Source of the DNA: Acidobacteriaceae bacterium
Lineage (GTDB): Bacteria > Acidobacteriota > Terriglobia > Terriglobales > Acidobacteriaceae
Length of the DNA stretch: 6,956 nucleotides
NCBI GenBank assembly: GCA_027364815.1
Contig: DAHXOQ010000151.1
Coordinates: 1 to 6,956 of the forward strand
Direction: 5' to 3'
The position numbers and the translations under genes were made by a program. The notes under the pieces are model-generated. The model saw nothing but the letters and a program-made list of their open reading frames with translations, ran no database searches and was not told the DNA's origin. Positions 5,423 through 6,956 of this stretch are shown in pieces (within the stretch, counting starts at the first letter, position 1; every line of letters begins with the position of its first letter).

Positions 5423-6115
5423 TTAACTGGTGTGCGAAGCGGTGAGGGCAGATTCGCGCGCGGCCTTCATCTTTGCATGGAGCCAGCCAAGCCACTGGTC
5501 GAGTCCGCCTGTTGCGGTTGCGGAGCAGCGAATGATCTCCATGGCGGGATGAATGAGGCGCGCATTGGCTTCAGCGGCATCGGCATCGAAAGGAACGTAG
5601 GGAAGCAGATCAACCTTGGTCAGCAGGAAGAGTGCAGACTTGAAAAAAATCGATGGATACTTGAGCGGCTTGTCTTCGCCTTCTGTGACGCTGAGCAGAA
5701 CAATCTTGGCCTCCTCGCCGAGGTCGTAGCTGGCCGGGCAGACAAGGTTGCCGATGTTTTCAATGAAGAGAACGTCCAGGTCGGCCAGGTCGATGCCGAG
5801 TTCATTGAGACCGCGCGTAATCATGCTGCCGTCAAGGTGGCACGTGCCACCGGTAGTAATTTGACGTACCGGAAAACCTGCACGTGCGATGCGCTTGGCA
5901 TCGTTATCGGTTTGAATGTCGCCGGTAAGCACGGCTACGCGAGTCGTTGGCGGAAGAGCGCAGAGAGTGCGCTCGAGGAGTTCAGTTTTCCCGGAGCCAG
6001 GGGAGGAGATGAAGTTGAGAACTAACACACCATTGGCGCGAAACTTCTCGCGGAGTTCTTCAGCAATGCGTTGATTTTCGCTGAGAACTTTGGTTTTAAT
6101 CTCCAGCTTTTCCAT
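5423..6115 (-). CDS. hypB: HypB, GTPase for nickel insertion into [NiFe]-hydrogenase
   Basis: HypB is the SIMIBI-class GTPase that works with HypA to load nickel into the hydrogenase large subunit. The 230-residue protein has the P-loop SSPGSGKT (37-44), the switch region LTGDIQTDND (63-72), the metal-site residues C92-H93 (GGTCHLDG) and C126 (ENIGNLVCPASYD) that bind Ni/Zn at the dimer interface in characterised homologues, and the base-recognition motif TKVD (166-169). The N-terminus has neither a His-rich stretch nor the CxxCGC nickel motif of some enterobacterial HypB. It is thus the short form relying on the G-domain metal site. Start choice: GGAGG at 6122-6126 lies 6 bases before the ATG at 6115 and only 3 before the adjacent ATG at 6118; an in-frame ATG at 6172 lies deep within hypA and is unlikely. 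The start overlaps the hypA end by about 20 bp, indicating coupling. Confidence 0.97.
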   Translation of the reverse strand: MEKLEIKTKVLSENQRIAEELREKFRANGVLVLNFISSPGSGKTELLERTLCALPPTTRVAVLTGDIQTDNDAKRIARAGFPVRQITTGGTCHLDGSMITRGLNELGIDLADLDVLFIENIGNLVCPASYDLGEEAKIVLLSVTEGEDKPLKYPSIFFKSALFLLTKVDLLPYVPFDADAAEANARLIHPAMEIIRCSATATGGLDQWLGWLHAKMKAARESALTASHTS

Positions 6116-6455
6116 CATCGACCTCCAGATATTCAATGTCGAGCTCATCGCCGCCGAGCGGGATTGCGTCATGCGAGCCGCACTCCGGGCAATTTGATTC
6201 GAGCGCGAGCATCATATACCGATGGTCGCACATCAGGCACTGCCGCTCAGCCTCGGTGATTCTGAGCTCCAGCTTCAGCCCGTCGAACTCAGTACCTTTG
6301 ACGCTGGCATCAAATCCAAAGCGCAGCGACTCGGCATCCACCGCGGCCATCGCTCCAATACGTACGCCAACCACCATGACGCGCGCCTTGGGGCGACTCT
6401 TCATTTCTGTTTCAACAATCTCCAAAATTGATTGCGCTATCGAAAGTTCATGCAT
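6096..6455 (-). CDS. hypA: HypA, nickel metallochaperone for [NiFe]-hydrogenase
   Basis: HypA binds nickel and, with HypB, passes it to the hydrogenase large-subunit precursor. The 119-residue protein has the usual family length. It opens with MHELSIAQSI, whose N-terminal amine, His2 and Glu3 form the nickel site. The zinc-binding loop has two CxxC pairs, C73/C76 (CLMC) and C89/C92 (CPEC), separated by 12 residues as in the family. A GVRIGAMAAVD segment and the C-terminal LDIEYLEVD also fit. The ATG at 6455 follows hypE by a 24-bp gap with an AGGG about 9 bases upstream. Its 3' end overlaps the hypB start and carries the hypB ribosome binding site. Confidence 0.97.
   Translation of the reverse strand: MHELSIAQSILEIVETEMKSRPKARVMVVGVRIGAMAAVDAESLRFGFDASVKGTEFDGLKLELRITEAERQCLMCDHRYMMLALESNCPECGSHDAIPLGGDELDIEYLEVDDGKAGD
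6122..6126 (-). promoter_or_regulatory. Ribosome binding site of hypB, inside hypA
   Basis: On the minus strand GGAGG sits within the last codons of hypA. It is followed by TCG and two consecutive ATG codons (6118 and 6115). Spacing favours the second ATG at 6115. The site decides the start against the longer in-frame option at 6172. Confidence 0.7.
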
Positions 6456-6479
6456 AAAAACAGACCCTGGTTTCTTGAA

Positions 6480-6956
6480 TTAACAAATGCGCGGCAACTG
6501 GTCGCCAGTAAGCATATCCACTATGCGATCAGTGCCGAGTGAGGTGCGCAACGTTACACGTCCGACGTGTGTGTCTGTCACGGATCCAATGATGCGTGCT
6601 TCGCTTGCGATGCTGAAGCCACGCAGGATTTCAACGGCTGCCTCGGCCCACTCAGGCGCGACAAAAGCGATGAGCTTGCCTTCGTTGGCGACGTAGAGAG
6701 GATCGAGCCCGAAGAGTTCGCATGCGCCGCGAACACTCTCGCGAATCGGAATCTCTCGCTCGATAATTTCCATTCCGGTGTGTGATGTGGCGGCGATTTC
6801 GTTGAGTGCGGAGGAAAGTCCGCCGCGTGTGAGGTCGCGCATGGAGCGGAGGCCGGGAACGGATTGCGTGAGAGCCTGGCAGATTTCGAGCAGTGAAGCG
6901 GCGTCGCTCTTGAGGTCGCCGTCGAGTTCAAGTCCTTCACGCTGCGAGAGGATGGT
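6480..6956 (-). CDS. hypE: HypE, carbamoyl dehydratase, C-terminal part (5' end outside window)
   Basis: The minus-strand frame is open to the right edge, so only the C-terminal 158 residues are visible, roughly half of a typical HypE. HypE accepts a carbamoyl group from HypF on its C-terminal Cys and dehydrates it with ATP to a thiocyanate, which is passed to the HypC-HypD iron complex as CN. Visible signatures are ILSQREGLE near the edge, the AIRS/PurM-type motif MRDLTRGGLSSALNEIA, a VANEGKLIAFV segment in the C-terminal domain, GSVTD, and the invariant terminal PRIC with the substrate-carrying Cys as last residue. An ATG at 6842 within RSMRDLTRGG is internal and not a start. hypA follows after 24 bp, so the genes share a transcript. 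The promoter is not in the window. Confidence 0.97.
   Translation of the reverse strand, partial: TILSQREGLELDGDLKSDAASLLEICQALTQSVPGLRSMRDLTRGGLSSALNEIAATSHTGMEIIEREIPIRESVRGACELFGLDPLYVANEGKLIAFVAPEWAEAAVEILRGFSIASEARIIGSVTDTHVGRVTLRTSLGTDRIVDMLTGDQLPRIC

Noticed and set aside
5432..6025. Long plus-strand reading frame (197 codons) opposite hypB
   Set aside because: It mirrors the HypB GTPase frame across the P-loop and metal-site region; no family signal of its own.
5423..6172. Longer HypB starting at the ATG at 6172
   Set aside because: It would add 19 residues overlapping hypA by 77 bp without a good ribosome binding site, whereas GGAGG at 6122-6126 is well placed for 6115 and the HypB family signal starts there.

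Overview
The window joins the end of one accessory gene, a solo regulator and the end of a [NiFe]-hydrogenase maturation operon. No rRNA, tRNA, insertion sequence or CRISPR array is visible. The organism is probably an acidobacterium or a similar soil bacterium. This rests on the FG-GAP/ASPIC (CRTAC1-type) protein, the GntR-LacI hybrid regulator, the moderately high GC content and the 8-bp tandem repeats between genes. It is an inference from gene content, not a taxonomic proof.

Layout, left to right. (1) Bases 2-1273 (+) encode the C-terminal 423 residues of a CRTAC1-type beta-propeller protein with an ASPIC/UnbV domain; its 5' end lies outside the window. (2) Bases 1274-1891 are a 618-bp gene-free stretch. 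It holds two families of degenerate 8-bp tandem repeats, a small hairpin, an array of CCAGATA elements with a perfect 11-bp inverted repeat, an AT-rich promoter-like island, a GC-rich 10-bp direct repeat, and a set of TTGATGAT elements just before the next gene. (3) Bases 1892-3163 (+) encode a GntR-type winged-helix regulator fused to a LacI-like sugar-binding domain. (4) Bases 3083-6956 (-) carry hypE (partial), hypA, hypB and hypF in that transcriptional order. hypF converges on the regulator and overlaps its 3' end by 81 bp.

The four Hyp proteins cover both halves of hydrogenase active-site assembly. HypF and HypE make the cyanide ligands: HypF carbamoylates the C-terminal Cys of HypE, and HypE dehydrates it to a thiocyanate. 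HypA and HypB deliver nickel. hypC, hypD and the hydrogenase structural genes are not in view and would be expected upstream of hypE, beyond the right edge. All visible family signature residues are present, so the operon looks functional.

The hyp genes are a well-known system. The less explained parts are the operator-like repeat arrays around the regulator, the tandem octamers, and the coding overlap between the regulator and hypF.
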